Source of the DNA: Tranzscheliella williamsii
Taxonomy: Eukaryota; Basidiomycota; Ustilaginomycetes; Ustilaginales; Ustilaginaceae
Direction: 5' to 3'
Length of the DNA stretch: 64,000 nucleotides
NCBI GenBank assembly: GCA_023212725.1
Contig: JALBYF010000067.1
Location: forward strand, 1 to 64,000
Shown: positions 47,801 to 58,570 of the stretch, one piece after another
Layout: every line of letters begins with the position of its first letter
Numbering within the stretch: position 1 is the first letter of the stretch
The notes under the pieces: generated by a model
Told to the model about the DNA's origin: nothing
Databases searched by the model: none
Seen by the model: only the letters and a program-made list of their open reading frames with translations
Position numbers and translations under genes: made by a program

Positions 47801-50777
47801 TTTTGATCTTGCGGCCAACAGCATGCGCGAAGCGCTGCAGGCGTCAGGTGCCGTCATATTCGACTTGTCCCACTTCGAATTGATGGATTCATACGATGAC
47901 GAAATCGCCACTAACGATCTCGGCACTGGCACCAGCAGCAAGGTCTACTTTTCCGGCCCGATTTCCGGTCAGACTAACGCCATTGAAGCAGCAGCCGTTG
48001 CAGCGTCTCGACCTGACGCTGACCGTGTCTTCGATGGTACTGCGGGCGTGGAGACCTTCAACAAATCATCGGATCTTGCCTCTGACGATAGAGATGCTCG
48101 AGCTAAGAAGGTCCCACCGATGAACGTGCTGGGTTCGAGCGAGACCGATGTCGAAACGCCAAAACGGGGCGAGTTCGTACCGCTCAGTCACCACGTACAG
48201 GTGGCGGAATTTCTGCGAGTGCACAGGACCGGCAAATTTTACCCATACGCTCCGCCACCATTCAGATCATTGCTTCCACGCGGTGTGAATGGCTTGCTAC
48301 TCGTCCCGATCTTTGGACTGAACAAGCAGCCATTCGCGCTACTGTGCGCCTACATCACGAGCGCTGAACGTTCTATTGCTCTTGAGGAACTACGAGTTAG
48401 CGGCCTTCAGTATATCCGCGCGCTTGGCATGATAGTGTTGAGCGCACTTTTGAAGAAGGACATTATGCTCGCAGACAAGGCGAAGAGTAACTTCATTTCC
48501 AACATTTCGCACGAACTCAGGACACCGCTGCACGGCATTTTAGCGGCGGCCGAGCTCCTAGCGGAAACTAAAATGAGTGCAACGCAAGGCTCCTATCTCG
48601 AAACGGTCGACGCTTGCGGTAAAAGTCTTCTGGAGCTGGTCAATCACGTCCTCGACTTCACCAAACTCAGTGGCAATGCACGACAATCTCAGAAGAACGC
48701 ACATGCCAAATCCAAGTGTGACATAGTCAAGCTCATACAGGAAGTCTGCGAGAGCAGCTATATTGGACAGATGGCGAAACAGGTAGAAAACGGACACAGC
48801 GGCATTGGAAGTGTCTATGCGCCTCCATCGGATACTACAGTCAAGGGCTCGAAAAGTCAAGCGCGAGCCAAGGCGGCTCGCGAGAACAAGGTCGAGACGG
48901 TCATCGACATTGCCTTGCGTCAAGATGGCTGGCTCGTCATGTGCGATTCGGGCGGGATTCGCCGAGTGTTGATGAATCTCATTGGCAATTCGCTCAAGTT
49001 CACAACCGCTGGCTTCGTCCACGTCTCACTGCGCGAGGTACAGAGCTCTGACACTCATATCGTTATCGAGTTGTCTGTTGCCGACACTGGTCGCGGTATC
49101 TCGCGGACCTTCTTGGAGGAGCAACTCTTTCATCCTTTTACTCAGGAAAATCCGCTTGGCACAGGCACCGGTCTAGGTCTGTCCATCGTAAACAGCATTG
49201 TCCAGTCTCCATCCGTCAACGGCAAGATTGACGTCTGGAGCACCGAAGGCGAAGGAACAGAGATAAGGATTACCTGCGAATTTGAGCTCTGCGATGAAGA
49301 AGACGCAGAAGGTCCGATCTACAAGCCCGCAATCAACGTGCAACGACGTTATAATGTTGCGCTGCTTGGATTCCAAGATGTCCGTGGAGACCAGGACTTG
49401 CGCCTGGCATTAGAAGGCTACTTCATGAACTGGTGGGAGTTCAACATTGTCGATCCCGCAGAGGTTGGAAAGGGCAAATACGGCGACATAGTTCTGATAA
49501 ACGACGACTTGGAGTTGCTGAAGCAGGTGCAGACAGACATGAAGTCCCATCTTCCCCCTGTCGTCTACCTCACTGCAATGCGAGGAGAAGCAGACAGCGC
49601 CAAGGCATGCGACGACTATCACGCTGCCGGCGGAGTGGCGAGGATGCTGTTTAAGCCCGCAGGTCCAGCCAAGTTGGAGAGCGTTATCGACTTTTGTCTG
49701 CAATGTCTTGAAAGAACAATGGCAGGTGATCCGCCCCCTCCCGAAGAGACCAAGCCGAGTACTCCTCTTCCATCACCAGGCGAGCCCGCGCCTGACACAG
49801 AGCATACAGACCCGGACGACAGCTACTTTACGCCTCGTCAGACTCGGCCGGACATGAAGTCACACGCAGGCCATGAACTGGGTTCCTTCCAGTCCGCCGC
49901 TTCACTGACGCCGCGGGCGGATGGCCGAAATTCAAGTTCAGCAAAGCGGCCCGAGCTAGATCCACAGATGGATCGAAGCCGTTCCTACCACATGTCTCCC
50001 GGCCCACCTTCAGCGTCAAGTTCGCTTATTCGTCGACATTCGACGGAAGCTAGGCTGGAGGTTGCGGATTCGGCAGCTGACGCTGGTGGGGCCAAGCCGA
50101 CGCGGCCCATGCTGCCTGCACGCAGCATCACATACCATGAACCGAGGTTGCATAAGCACGTATTAATGTCTCCACGAGGTCGGGAAGCGGAAGGCGATTC
50201 GTATTTCGACCGCGTTCCCACGCCAATGTCTCCGAACACGCCCGGATCTACCATCTCGCTTGAAGGGGGCGATGGGGCAGTGTTGAAGAGTGCGATCAAC
50301 TCGACGCGGGCCAGCCAGAGTCTGAACAGTTCCAAAAAGAGGATGCAGATTCTTTCGGTCGAGGACAACGCCATCAATCGCAAAGTAATCGCTGCTTTCC
50401 TCGGCAAGATGGATGTAGACTACGTAGAGGCGACGAACGGCGAGGAAGGCGTGCAGCAGTTCGAGCGGTATCCTACAGGCCATTTCGATGTTATCCTGAT
50501 GGATCTGTCTATGCCGGTGCTCGACGGCATCTCTGCCATTGCCGCCATTCGGAAGATCGAGCTGGAGAGGCACACTGGCAGCGCCGATGCTAGCACTAGT
50601 AAAAACGTGCGCGGGGTGAAACTGTCTTCGAAATATCGCGCCAAGATCTTTGCACTAACTGGGAGATCAACGGACGCAGACAAACGTAAAGCCTTCCAGA
50701 CGGGTGCCGATGGCTACATTGTGAAGCCACTCAGCTTCAAGGTGCTCTCTTCACTATTGAAGATGCTGATGCGATGA
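44838..50777 (+). CDS. GAF-domain hybrid histidine kinase 2 with two receiver domains
   Basis: 1,979 residues from the ATG at 44838 (MESSASDADQPG); single exon. Residues 1 to about 740 are disordered and Ser/Pro-rich. A block at about 745-830 (INSYFAAGKRAELYYREHGY) precedes a GAF domain (about 800-960; CSFCSHAILQDSDEPIVVLD ... IRFYAGSPL). A second GAF-like region spans about 985-1200. The phosphoacceptor helix has His1225 in NISHELRTPLHG. The HATPase has N box NLIGNSLKFTTAG, G1 VADTGRGIS and G2 GTGLGLSIV. The next ~120 residues (YNVALLGFQDVRG ... GGVARMLFKPAG) look like a receiver that has lost the early acidic pair. A complete receiver is at the C-terminus: LSVEDNAINRK, Asp1889 in ILMDLSMPVLDG, and Lys in IVKPLS. 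It probably feeds the HOG-type phosphorelay through Ypd1; stimulus unknown. Confidence 0.95.
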   Translation: MESSASDADQPGPDGGASHHIGRISRLSEDLSSSSHFSQQPRPQKLRVAGSDLDDTSSVGSNEAFAPAKLHLRSGLSSPRSSISSSGAVRRGAWRAIGAHASSRSYTHNPRSSHESPPNTSDLEPEALDDAYPARENSLGSDAGLEDNPQNISVADHPAWHRKSFTGMAAPGSLQYLPAVSTAKASGNSSTVEALPETLYGSYEPDSLSIASENRKAGRAGPSDMEEMELQNSSTGTYDWANFVYAYSRGRWNPGLIPQPPRQSTVFPGFSVKISDAEPMSGDTNAGTLHRPSLDYQSLAPQGVKVELPEFAQGLEPQSLPASLLGDKEDGETSALDPSTTIRATESLSDGTETMPGVSGSKSKVMPSIFSVDAPLKAFAGFRDPSASMSSITQASSRKAGQGYQQPGSGLDSLHGPQRAKTFPHALPPRPCDNIVPTPLGKEVATPAPPKAKREKSDTLVGPLSRRLEAAAKISQTSIAQEEIDKPQAVQQPPLEAATTQPVAIDSVPDDSRIGETVSDSTKVAAEPEVRSRPGPTPVQSGHSESNRDPLVWQSAPEGLSSYADALSRQSSQDAATESSGVLTLDMTIDNVTVAGLRRAARRTSMEKPEGADVDRSKVAHRSSGQGSAVAHSASFPGNSPRPSFSSGGPREGVFSLSHLSGARAISSTASASTNNGPTVSVAHFVKGKQSGETRIDLRGTVTSSPASAPKVPDDLGILHEVSLNDVSLAASASARPRPPMATASSQRINSYFAAGKRAELYYREHGYLPSILPPQEDSRLHALARYGPPKIAGDPNFERIAHLVKLVFNSKLVLITLVGENEQIFQTEMGGGGEITLSSLQAMAGSRNCSFCSHAILQDSDEPIVVLDASKDWRFSGNPLVVGPPDIRFYAGSPLRTTDGLNIGSLCLIDDRPRAEFGPRQRHTLKEFARVVMREMELLRDKIQLSMRDRMQRSVELFTKQCLEMDSEDPEFESISSSQGPGGTHKLFDLAANSMREALQASGAVIFDLSHFELMDSYDDEIATNDLGTGTSSKVYFSGPISGQTNAIEAAAVAASRPDADRVFDGTAGVETFNKSSDLASDDRDARAKKVPPMNVLGSSETDVETPKRGEFVPLSHHVQVAEFLRVHRTGKFYPYAPPPFRSLLPRGVNGLLLVPIFGLNKQPFALLCAYITSAERSIALEELRVSGLQYIRALGMIVLSALLKKDIMLADKAKSNFISNISHELRTPLHGILAAAELLAETKMSATQGSYLETVDACGKSLLELVNHVLDFTKLSGNARQSQKNAHAKSKCDIVKLIQEVCESSYIGQMAKQVENGHSGIGSVYAPPSDTTVKGSKSQARAKAARENKVETVIDIALRQDGWLVMCDSGGIRRVLMNLIGNSLKFTTAGFVHVSLREVQSSDTHIVIELSVADTGRGISRTFLEEQLFHPFTQENPLGTGTGLGLSIVNSIVQSPSVNGKIDVWSTEGEGTEIRITCEFELCDEEDAEGPIYKPAINVQRRYNVALLGFQDVRGDQDLRLALEGYFMNWWEFNIVDPAEVGKGKYGDIVLINDDLELLKQVQTDMKSHLPPVVYLTAMRGEADSAKACDDYHAAGGVARMLFKPAGPAKLESVIDFCLQCLERTMAGDPPPPEETKPSTPLPSPGEPAPDTEHTDPDDSYFTPRQTRPDMKSHAGHELGSFQSAASLTPRADGRNSSSAKRPELDPQMDRSRSYHMSPGPPSASSSLIRRHSTEARLEVADSAADAGGAKPTRPMLPARSITYHEPRLHKHVLMSPRGREAEGDSYFDRVPTPMSPNTPGSTISLEGGDGAVLKSAINSTRASQSLNSSKKRMQILSVEDNAINRKVIAAFLGKMDVDYVEATNGEEGVQQFERYPTGHFDVILMDLSMPVLDGISAIAAIRKIELERHTGSADASTSKNVRGVKLSSKYRAKIFALTGRSTDADKRKAFQTGADGYIVKPLSFKVLSSLLKMLMR

Positions 50778-53271
50778 TTCTGACCGGCAGCAGACCCCAT
50801 CACAGTAGCCCATCACAGTACTCCGACACCACAGTATCCCATCACAGTACCCCATGAACCATGACATGATAAGCACGAACCGATCTTTGTCACCATATAC
50901 ATTTGAGTGTTCCAATAATAATCTTACTGATCTCACGACGCTCACCTGGCCTTGACGAAGTCCACCATTGGCGCACGAACCGCTTCGGCCAGGCGGCGAG
51001 TCGAATGGAGCTGCGCGGAATGCGTGAGCAGCAAGGGTCGTTCGGCAAAACGCTAGAGATCCGACCGAGGCGACGCAAATGCGGCGCACAGCTGTGGGCT
51101 GGCGAATGGCGGTCAGGGGTTAGAATCCGGCGAAGCGCGATCGGATGCTCAATAGCACTCATCTTCGGCGCCTCGCAGCCTATTATTCTTCGCACAGGAT
51201 GGAGCAGACATGCGTTTCCGCTCGCAGTGGACGCTCTTCCGTCCGCCCATCATCCCGCTATGTGTTCACAACAAGCAACCGGGCCATTCTCCGGGCACTT
51301 ACCGTTGCTCATCACATCACGCCAACTTGCCGGCAGCTTTGTATTTACTCCCCTCTCCACCGGCCTCTATTCGACTTTGTCTTCCTAACCCCATGCAGTT
51401 CGATGGCTACACGCGCAGTAGCACGTATGCTATTGCATTACAAATGTGCTGCACGTCGCTTGAAGCTTGACTTGTGCCTCGCCGGACTGCAGGGATCCTT
51501 TGACAGATGCTACGTACGCACCTGAGCTTGCAGCCGTCGTCAGCGCGCCCAACCTGTGTGTTGAGCCTCCTAGCCAACGTTGCTCCAGTGGATTCCCGGT
51601 TGCGTCTCCGATCTTCTCTCTTGTCCAGCTTCCAGCTCTTGCCGTCATGACGTGTAGAGTCGGCTTATTCCTCACGAAAGTCAACGTGTTGGTCCGGTTG
51701 ATGCTGGGTTCAAGCTTCGGCGACAAGCTCACCTTCGGGGGCTCGCTGCAGCCAGCATAGTGAGGCGCTCTTCTTCCTGCTTCGCCGAGCTGTGTGAATG
51801 GCTAGATGCACGACATCCTCCTTGTCCTTCTGCATTACTGGTGGAATTCGCTCGGCGATTCCGCCTACGAGTAGGGACTGCTTGCATGGGCGGCACTATC
51901 AGTCTGTATATTAGTTCGTTACCCCTCCTTGCGTGCGGGATGTCAAGTGAGGGCAGTCTACCTGCATTTTGTATTGCTGTATGTAGCTGCATCCTTGCTG
52001 CTGGTTGGCTTCGCGGTGGGCAATTACAATACAAGAATGAATGCGACCCTGTGTAATCACTTGATGAAATTTCGGTGTTGCTCCTCGCTGCTGGCTATCG
52101 CGACGCACGCACCCCGAAGGCGACCCGACCGAATGACCGACCGACTGCTCCACGCCTAGCCCAGCGAGACAGGCGCTTGAGTCCGTTGGCCGTCGTTCTC
52201 ACATCAAAGTCGCGCTCTGCGCTCTTCCCCTGTTCTGGCCTGCCCTGCCATTGTCTCTACGCTGCCACCCTCGGCCTGAGCTCCACGGCTGGAATCCTAC
52301 GTTGTAGTCTAGCGCTGCACACGGCAGCAGTCGCAAGCACCTGTGGATCAGCTGCACGGCAACGGTGCGTCTGCACTGCAAATCTCTTGAGCCGAATCAA
52401 TTAACCCTTCGACGTCCGACGTCGCTCGTAACTTCCACCACCTTACCGTGTCCGCAGCTTGCTTCGCGCCTCCGCGTGCAGCCAGATGGAAATCAGCCCA
52501 GGCCGGAAAAGCAATCGACCCAGAGGCACGACAAGGCACGACACGACACGGCCAACCCACCAGCATCACAGTTGGCGCCGAAGCGCGCACGACCCTGCAT
52601 CAGCGTCCGACACCACAGCTCAACGCGCAATCGGTTCGACACTGCAGCTGCACGTTTGTCGCTGGGCCCTCTCTGCGCTCGTTCATCGTCACCTCGTCGT
52701 CCATCCGCACCTCGCCGCCATCGCACATCGCAGCAGCCGCCCCACCGTCCCGATCCGCCTCTTTCTGCCGTCGCCCTTGTTCCTGCGCACCAACCACACC
52801 TTTGACCCGTCCCCCCGTTGCCAGCCTACCGCAGCGTGACGTCTCCCCCCATAAGCATCTCACCACTCTACACCTTCAATCTTCGACCCACTTGCACCAC
52901 CTTGTCGCTGCTCCTCCCTGCGTCCGAGCGTGATCGTCGGGGCAAGCGATCGTTCGTTCAGCAGCGTTGCCGAGGCGGTCTCCTTTTTCCTAAACGTCAA
53001 TCTTCTCTTGCTTTGTCACACCGACATCAGGCGCGGTTAGGCATTGGCTCTGATTCAACGGCACATCTGCGATCCTGCAACACAGCCACCCTCACTAGCA
53101 TCGGTCACGCTGAGCTTCCACAAGATCACAACCGAGGGGAGCGATCTGCTTTCGTCTTTGCTGTCGGATTCCACCCGGCGCGGCTAGTAATCTCCTCCTG
53201 GATCGGGACTGCCGACACTGCTCTACAGCTACCAGGTGCCCAACGGCCTATACTCTGCACTGCCAGCTGCG
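50778..53271. other. 2.5-kb upstream region of the C2H2 factor gene
   Basis: The left end is the 3' flank of histidine kinase 2, with three copies of CCATCACAGTA. The rest has many short open frames but none with domain content. From about 52.4 kb to 53.27 kb the sequence is C-rich and pyrimidine-biased, like a long leader of the transcription-factor gene; several short ATG frames fall in it. Confidence 0.45.
50797..50849 (+). repeat. three direct copies of CCATCACAGTA
   Basis: Perfect 11-bp copies at 50797-50807, 50810-50820 and 50839-50849, with a partial copy (CCACAGTAT) between the last two. The cluster begins 19 bp after the histidine kinase stop codon, so it is probably in its 3' untranslated region. 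Confidence 0.8.
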
Positions 53272-55457
53272 ATGACAACGATTCTTGCCAACGTGCGCAG
53301 TCATTTCCCGCATAACGGCATGTCGAATCTATCCAGACATTCGTATGCTGACCTCTCGAGGTCCCTGGCACCCGCCTCCTCGTCCATCGCATCGTCAGCC
53401 TCCGCTATGCAGCCACCCGCCATCGCTTCTGCGTCGTCCAGCTTCAACTCGCTCCCAACATCCTCCCTGGCTGCCACTCCGGAACAGTTCGACCAGATGT
53501 TGGGCTATATGGGCCCCAGCACATCAGAAACAGCAGCGCCGTGTCCTCCCGACCAGAATTCTTTCTCAGCAGACTTCGACGTCGATCTGGCTTCTACAGC
53601 TGCACAACCTACCGTCACTGGCGAGCCTTCGACACCGAGTCAGAGCAACCTGTTCGATTCAGCACCGCTTTCCTTTCCGGTACTGCCCGCCTCCCTGCTC
53701 GACGAGGCGCCAGAATATGAATATGTAAGTCCCCTCTGTCAAACAACTTGATCTTCGGTGGTAGCAAAGTTTTTTGCTGACCATGCCTTTGTCGCCTCAT
53801 CTGTACTGTGGCTCGTCGACAGTCTGTACATACGCGCGTCAACGTTTTTGAGGCCTCTCTGTACAATTCAGGCATCCCAGATTTGATCTTCGCACCGGAT
53901 GGCACCCCTCTCCTGGACGGCTCCGAGGAGTATGGCATGTGGTCCAATGGCCCTCTCCATGAGGGCCACGATTTTGATATGCCATCGTCAACCCTTGCTT
54001 ATACGCAAGATGATCTGGGCTTCTACGCAAGGCCAGAAGCCCTGCCGCGCACTGTGGACCTTCATACGCCTCCCTACAAGAACAGTGCGGGCGCAGAGCA
54101 GTTCGATGAATCTATCGACACCAACTCGGATCCATATTCCTCTTCCCGTGCCAATGTCTTTGTTACGCCTACCTCCAACAGCATCGCAGAGCGGACACAC
54201 GCCGCTGTCGCGGTGCCTTCTGAACTGCCCTCTAGCACAAACGTAGCCGATCCCCCTCCCTCGGTTCTCTATCCAGGCCCTGCAGCAAGCACATCGCAAC
54301 ACGGACGGCTGTCGCTGGGCACCGACGAACAAGTCGATTCGCAAGCCGGCCCCTCTCGCGGACCGTTAAGAAGAGGGAGAGACCAGCTATCGGCTGACAG
54401 GTCGCCACATCCTTATGGGCGCTCGGCACCGCAACAACGGGGCTTCTTCGGCGCCAGCACTGCCTCGTCCGTTTCGCCACCCGAAGCTAATTCAGAGCTG
54501 AGACGCATGTCCGCAGGTGGACGGCCATCTGCTCGCGATCCGGTTGTGCCGAGTCAGAATGTCGGTAGAGCTCGTCTGATGAGCTGGCAGAGCAACAGGA
54601 TCGCCGGCCAGGACGAAGGCAGTTGGCACTCGACAATGCCTGAGGCTGGCTTCCTTGCCGATGACTTCCAAGCTCATCCGGGGCCGATAGGTTCTGCAGC
54701 GTACGGTATGCACCCCTCTCCGACCGACAATGGTATGCCCAACGGCGTTTCCATGCATGCCGCGCATCACGGCGCAATGCCACCTTTCCGCTCGTATAGC
54801 TACGGCATGCCACCGCCGGCTGGAGGCTACCTCTCCCATCATGGCGGCAATCCGCACGGCTCGGACATGATCAATGCGCTTGGCGACGCCATTGACGCCA
54901 GGATCGACGTGGACGGTATCGCCAAGTGTCCCTACCCCAACTGCAACAAGACGTTTGCCAAGAACCGCTCCTACAACCTCAAGGCGCATCTTCGCTCCCA
55001 CTCGCAACTCAAGCCATTCGCCTGCGCGGTCTGTCCACGGGCATTCTCCCGCAAGCACGATCTGGAGAGACATGCTCGTGTGCACTCGGGAGACAAGCCG
55101 TACCTCTGCGAGATCTGCGGCAAAGGATTTCCACGCAGCGATGCGCTGCGCAGACACTGGCGCGTCGAAAAGGAGTGCGGAGACAAGGCAGCTGCGCTCG
55201 AGGCTGGCCAGTCGCTCTCTTCTGTGCTGGGCGAGAACGGAAACGGCAGCTACGGGCACGAACGCAGCCCAGACCAGCAGAACCAGTACAGCCAAGCGCC
55301 GCCCCCGGCTTCCTACCCGCACCAGCAAGCCCACCACAGGCCTCCGCAGTACGCCCACCAGCCGCAACCGCCATCGATGCATTCGCAGCCGTTCCCGCAG
55401 CAGACGCCCTATGGCAGCCAAGGGCGCTGGACCGACGGCCCGTCGCGGCGGATCTAG
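53272..55457 (+). CDS. C2H2 zinc-finger transcription factor, Swi5/Ace2/Crz1-like fingers
   Basis: Two exons, 53272-53724 and 53823-55457, joined across a 98-bp phase-0 intron (GTAAGT ... GACAG), give 695 residues. The N-terminal ~540 residues are disordered, Ser/Pro-rich, with His/Met/Gly-rich segments, and probably act in transactivation. The DNA-binding region (about 545-630) has three fingers: CPYPNCNKTFAKNRSYNLKA with its two His, FACAVCPRAFSRKHDLERH, and YLCEICGKGFPRSDALRRHW ending in Cys instead of the second His. A C2HC last finger and the order NLKAHLRSH / HDLERHARVH / DALRRH resemble Swi5/Ace2 and Crz1 factors. The C-terminus is Gln/Pro/His-rich. Target genes are unknown. A start at 53236 would need a GTG. 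Confidence 0.9.
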
Positions 55458-55821
55458 CCAAGCGCTCCCTTTCCCACGAGTCCCCACCCCTGCTCCACGC
55501 TCTGCCCCACTGCCCACGCCGAGCGCGTCTTGATACCCAGAGGCTCGTGCACGCCGCTCGCTCTCTCCCCCTGCGGTTCTGGAGCGCGCCTGTCTCTATC
55601 TAGCATATCCACCACGCGCGACGCCAGTCTCGCACCCAACGGCTGCAAGTGATACCACAGTTCCAGGGTGCATCGGGCGCTCGCTACCGGGTCAACGGTG
55701 GCGGCATCGCAGGCGTGTCGTCGTCGCAGGGGGGTTGAGTGAGAGACCATGCGTGTTAATAGTGTGGCCGTGGGGCGGAGTAGAGTACAAGATACACGGC
55801 ACGAGGGGGAGGGGTGGGTGG
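55458..55821. other. convergent 3' spacer
   Basis: 364 bp between the stops of the C2H2 factor and U1-70K genes; only 3' flanking sequence is visible. Confidence 0.5.
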
Positions 55822-56823
55822 CTAGAAGCGGCTGCGCTTGGGCGGGGGGGCGTCGTCGTAGGGGGGCCGCGCGGCGTAGGGGGCGCTGTTGGCGCCGGTG
55901 CCTGGATAGGCGCGGGGGGGGCCGGGGTGGTAGCCGCCGCGGGCGGGGGGGGTGTCGTAGGGCCTGCCGTAGGGGCCGCGCGCGCCGGCGGGGGCGCTAA
56001 ACCCGCCGCCTCGGCCGCCGAACCCGCCACGCCCACCGCGGAACCCTCCCCCGCCGCCGCGAAACCCGCCGCGCGGGACAAAGCCGCCGCCAAAACCCCC
56101 CGTGGGCGGCTTGTCCACCGGGTCGTCCACCTTCTTGGGCTTGCGGCCGAGACCGCCCAAGCCGCCGCCGAGACGCGTAGGCTTCCAGTCCTTCACCGTG
56201 CGGCCGCGCTCGACGTCGACCATCGCGCGGCGGCCGTTGATCTTGATCCCCTCGGCATCCTTGTACGCGGCCTTCATGTCGCGTTCGCGCTCGAAGAGGA
56301 CGAACGCGTAGCCGCGCGACTTGCCCTCCTTGTCGCGGACGATGCGGATCTGCTCGATCGGGCCGTACATGTCGAACTCGCGGTGGAGGTCTTTCTCGGT
56401 GACGTCGTACGCGAGTCTGCCGAGGAAGAGCGTCTTGTATGCGTCCTTGGTGGCGTTGGCGTCCTTGTGTGGGTTGTAGGCTTCGATGCCTTTGCGCTTG
56501 ATTTCGTCCTTGGCGCGGCGCTTCTGCTCGGCGGCGAGCTCGGCGAGGGTGACGCGCGCGTGTGTGTACGTTGCTACCGCCGCCTCGTCCGCAATGTCGT
56601 CCGTCACCTCGCCCCGGTCCGCCGCCTCCTGCTTCACCCGCTCCAGCGCAGACGCCACCCCCGTCAGCGGCGCGCGCACACGCTGTCGGTTCGACACCTC
56701 CTTCCGCCGTTTAGCCACCGGCGTCCGGTTCGGATCCGCATCAAACCGCAGTGGCGCTGCATACTCCAGCGGCGGCGGCGGCGCAAACAGCCGCAGCAAA
56801 CTCGGCGGCAGCAGATGCGTCAT
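55822..56823 (-). CDS. SNP1: U1 snRNP 70-kDa protein
   Basis: 333 residues, single exon. The N-terminus MTHLLPPSLLRLFAPPPPLE is the conserved U1-70K start that contacts U1C and Sm proteins. A helical linker leads to the RRM (about 107-190): TLFLGRLAYDV (RNP2), SRGYAFVLFE (RNP1), then NGRRAMVDVERGRTVKDWKP. The C-terminal ~120 residues are Gly/Arg-rich (RGG and FRGG repeats) and Tyr/Pro-rich, replacing the Arg/Asp tail of animal proteins. The protein binds stem-loop I of U1 snRNA and helps define 5' splice sites. The SPF30 and PPIL2-type genes elsewhere in the window serve the same machinery. Confidence 0.96.
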   Translation of the reverse strand: MTHLLPPSLLRLFAPPPPLEYAAPLRFDADPNRTPVAKRRKEVSNRQRVRAPLTGVASALERVKQEAADRGEVTDDIADEAAVATYTHARVTLAELAAEQKRRAKDEIKRKGIEAYNPHKDANATKDAYKTLFLGRLAYDVTEKDLHREFDMYGPIEQIRIVRDKEGKSRGYAFVLFERERDMKAAYKDAEGIKINGRRAMVDVERGRTVKDWKPTRLGGGLGGLGRKPKKVDDPVDKPPTGGFGGGFVPRGGFRGGGGGFRGGRGGFGGRGGGFSAPAGARGPYGRPYDTPPARGGYHPGPPRAYPGTGANSAPYAARPPYDDAPPPKRSRF

Positions 56824-57535
56824 CGTATCTCCTGAGCGTCCCCACGGCCAACCAGTCCACCGTCCTCAGCCCGGGTCCCGTTCGCAAGTGGTGCGCGTGC
56901 GTGGCTTGCTCGACTGACACTTGCGCGGGCAAGAAGCGTTGACGGAGATGAAATCGAAGCGAGAGATCGATGCAAGTATACAAGCTGTGCTGGATGCCTT
57001 GCTACAGGCGCCACTGCATGCTGGCTCGGCCTCGATACGTCTAGCTGATGGAGGGTTTGGTGGAGTACAGAGTGCCAAGAGAGGTTCAGTAGCCTGTCTC
57101 CTCTGGGCGAAGATGTGTGTCGTGAGTTGGCAAGAGCAGAAGACCTTGCAGCACCTCCGCTTTCCGAAACCGGTTTCTCTCGGACGATAACCGCATTTGG
57201 TTTGATTGTTAGGTCGTGAAAGGTGATCGATTGTATGGGCAGGCATTTTGCCGGGCACGGGTGGGCAGGACGCGCAGGCCAGCTTCAGCCGAATACGAAG
57301 CTCTTGCTCCACACCAACATCAATGGTTCCACTGTCCTCCTCGGCTTGAGTCAACACATCACCCTCGCTGGCCCTCCTTCCCATCACCTCTACCTCCACT
57401 GCCACTTCACCAACAAGGCAGGGACCGCTCCATACCCGGCAGCTAACCCCCGCTTCGCTTCCCACCCGCACAATCTACTCCAAGGTCATTTGAAGCTGGC
57501 ACCCTGCTGCTGTCGGCCGTACATCCGTAATCGAA
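56824..57535. promoter_or_regulatory. divergent promoter, U1-70K / proteasome alpha-7
   Basis: 712 bp between divergent starts. I looked for the fungal proteasome element (GGTGGCAAA) and did not find an exact copy. No other gene is supported. Confidence 0.45.
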
Positions 57536-58393
57536 ATGGCGTCACAGGGTACAGGCTACGACCTGTCTGCCAGCACCTACTCTCCTGATGGCAGGATCTT
57601 CCAGGTAGGTTACTTGCCACGCCTGCTAGGGCGCTATGTGCACTTTTGCGAGTGCAGGCTCTAGGCTTGTTCGCATTGCTAAACTTTCTCCCGTTGTTGT
57701 CTATTCCAGATCGAGTACGCGGCCAAGGCGGCGGAAAACGCGGGCACAGCGATCGCCATCAAGACCAAAACAGGTGTTGTGATTGCGGTGGAAAAGCTGG
57801 TCCAGTCGAAGCTGCTGGTGCCCGGTTCGAATCGACGTATCTTCAACGTCGACAAGCACATCGGCATGGCATCCGCAGGCCTTATCGCCGATGGTAAACA
57901 CCTAGCAAGCCAGGCGAGGTGGGAGGCAGAGGGCCACCTGAACAACTACAAGTTTGCGGTGCCAGTCAAGACACTCGCCGACCGTATCGCGAACTACGTT
58001 CAGGCATATACGTTATACTCATCGGTGCGACCGTTCGGTGTCTCTGCCATCCTGGCTGGGAACGACGAAGAAAAGGGCGCGCAGATCTACATGATCGAGC
58101 CATCGGGTGTCTTCTGGGGCTACAATGGGTGCGCGATTGGCAAGGGGCGCCAACTGGCCAAGACCGAGATCGAGAAGTTGGATCTGGAAACGCTGACAAT
58201 GAACCAGGCAGTGGACGAGGCGACAAAGATCATCTTCAAGGTGCATGACGATGCCAAGGACAAAGACTTTGAGCTGGAGATCTCCTGGGTCGGTCCCGAG
58301 AGCAACGGGCGGCATACGCTTGTCCCCGAGGACCTCAAGACAGAAGCCATCAGGAAGGCAAAGGAGGCGCTCGACGACGAGATGGAGGACTAG
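57536..58393 (+). CDS. PRE10: 20S proteasome subunit alpha-7 (PSMA3)
   Basis: Two exons: 57536-57604 ([20 protein letters not shown] then IFQ) and 57710-58393, with a 105-bp phase-0 intron (GTAGGT ... TTCCAG), giving 250 residues. [19 protein letters not shown] joined to IEYAAKA is the alpha-subunit signature of PSMA3/Pre10; the intron splits it exactly at the Q/IEY junction. Further family blocks are [57 protein letters not shown] and [15 protein letters not shown]. The C-terminus is a short acidic tail (DDEMED). It forms part of the gated outer ring of the 20S core. Like all alpha subunits it lacks the catalytic Thr. Confidence 0.97.
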
Positions 58394-58570
58394 AGTGTAT
58401 TGAACCCTCTTCCCTGTTGGCCTCGGCGCCCATTCAAAGCGTCGATTTCGACGCCTCTCTCCTGTACAGTACAGCTGCATTACGCATCTCAGCATTACCT
58501 ATCTGCCTTTTCTCGCCCGTCCCTCCAGTCTGTGTTGGTCCTTCAGTGCGTCGCTATGGCTCGCTGTTTC

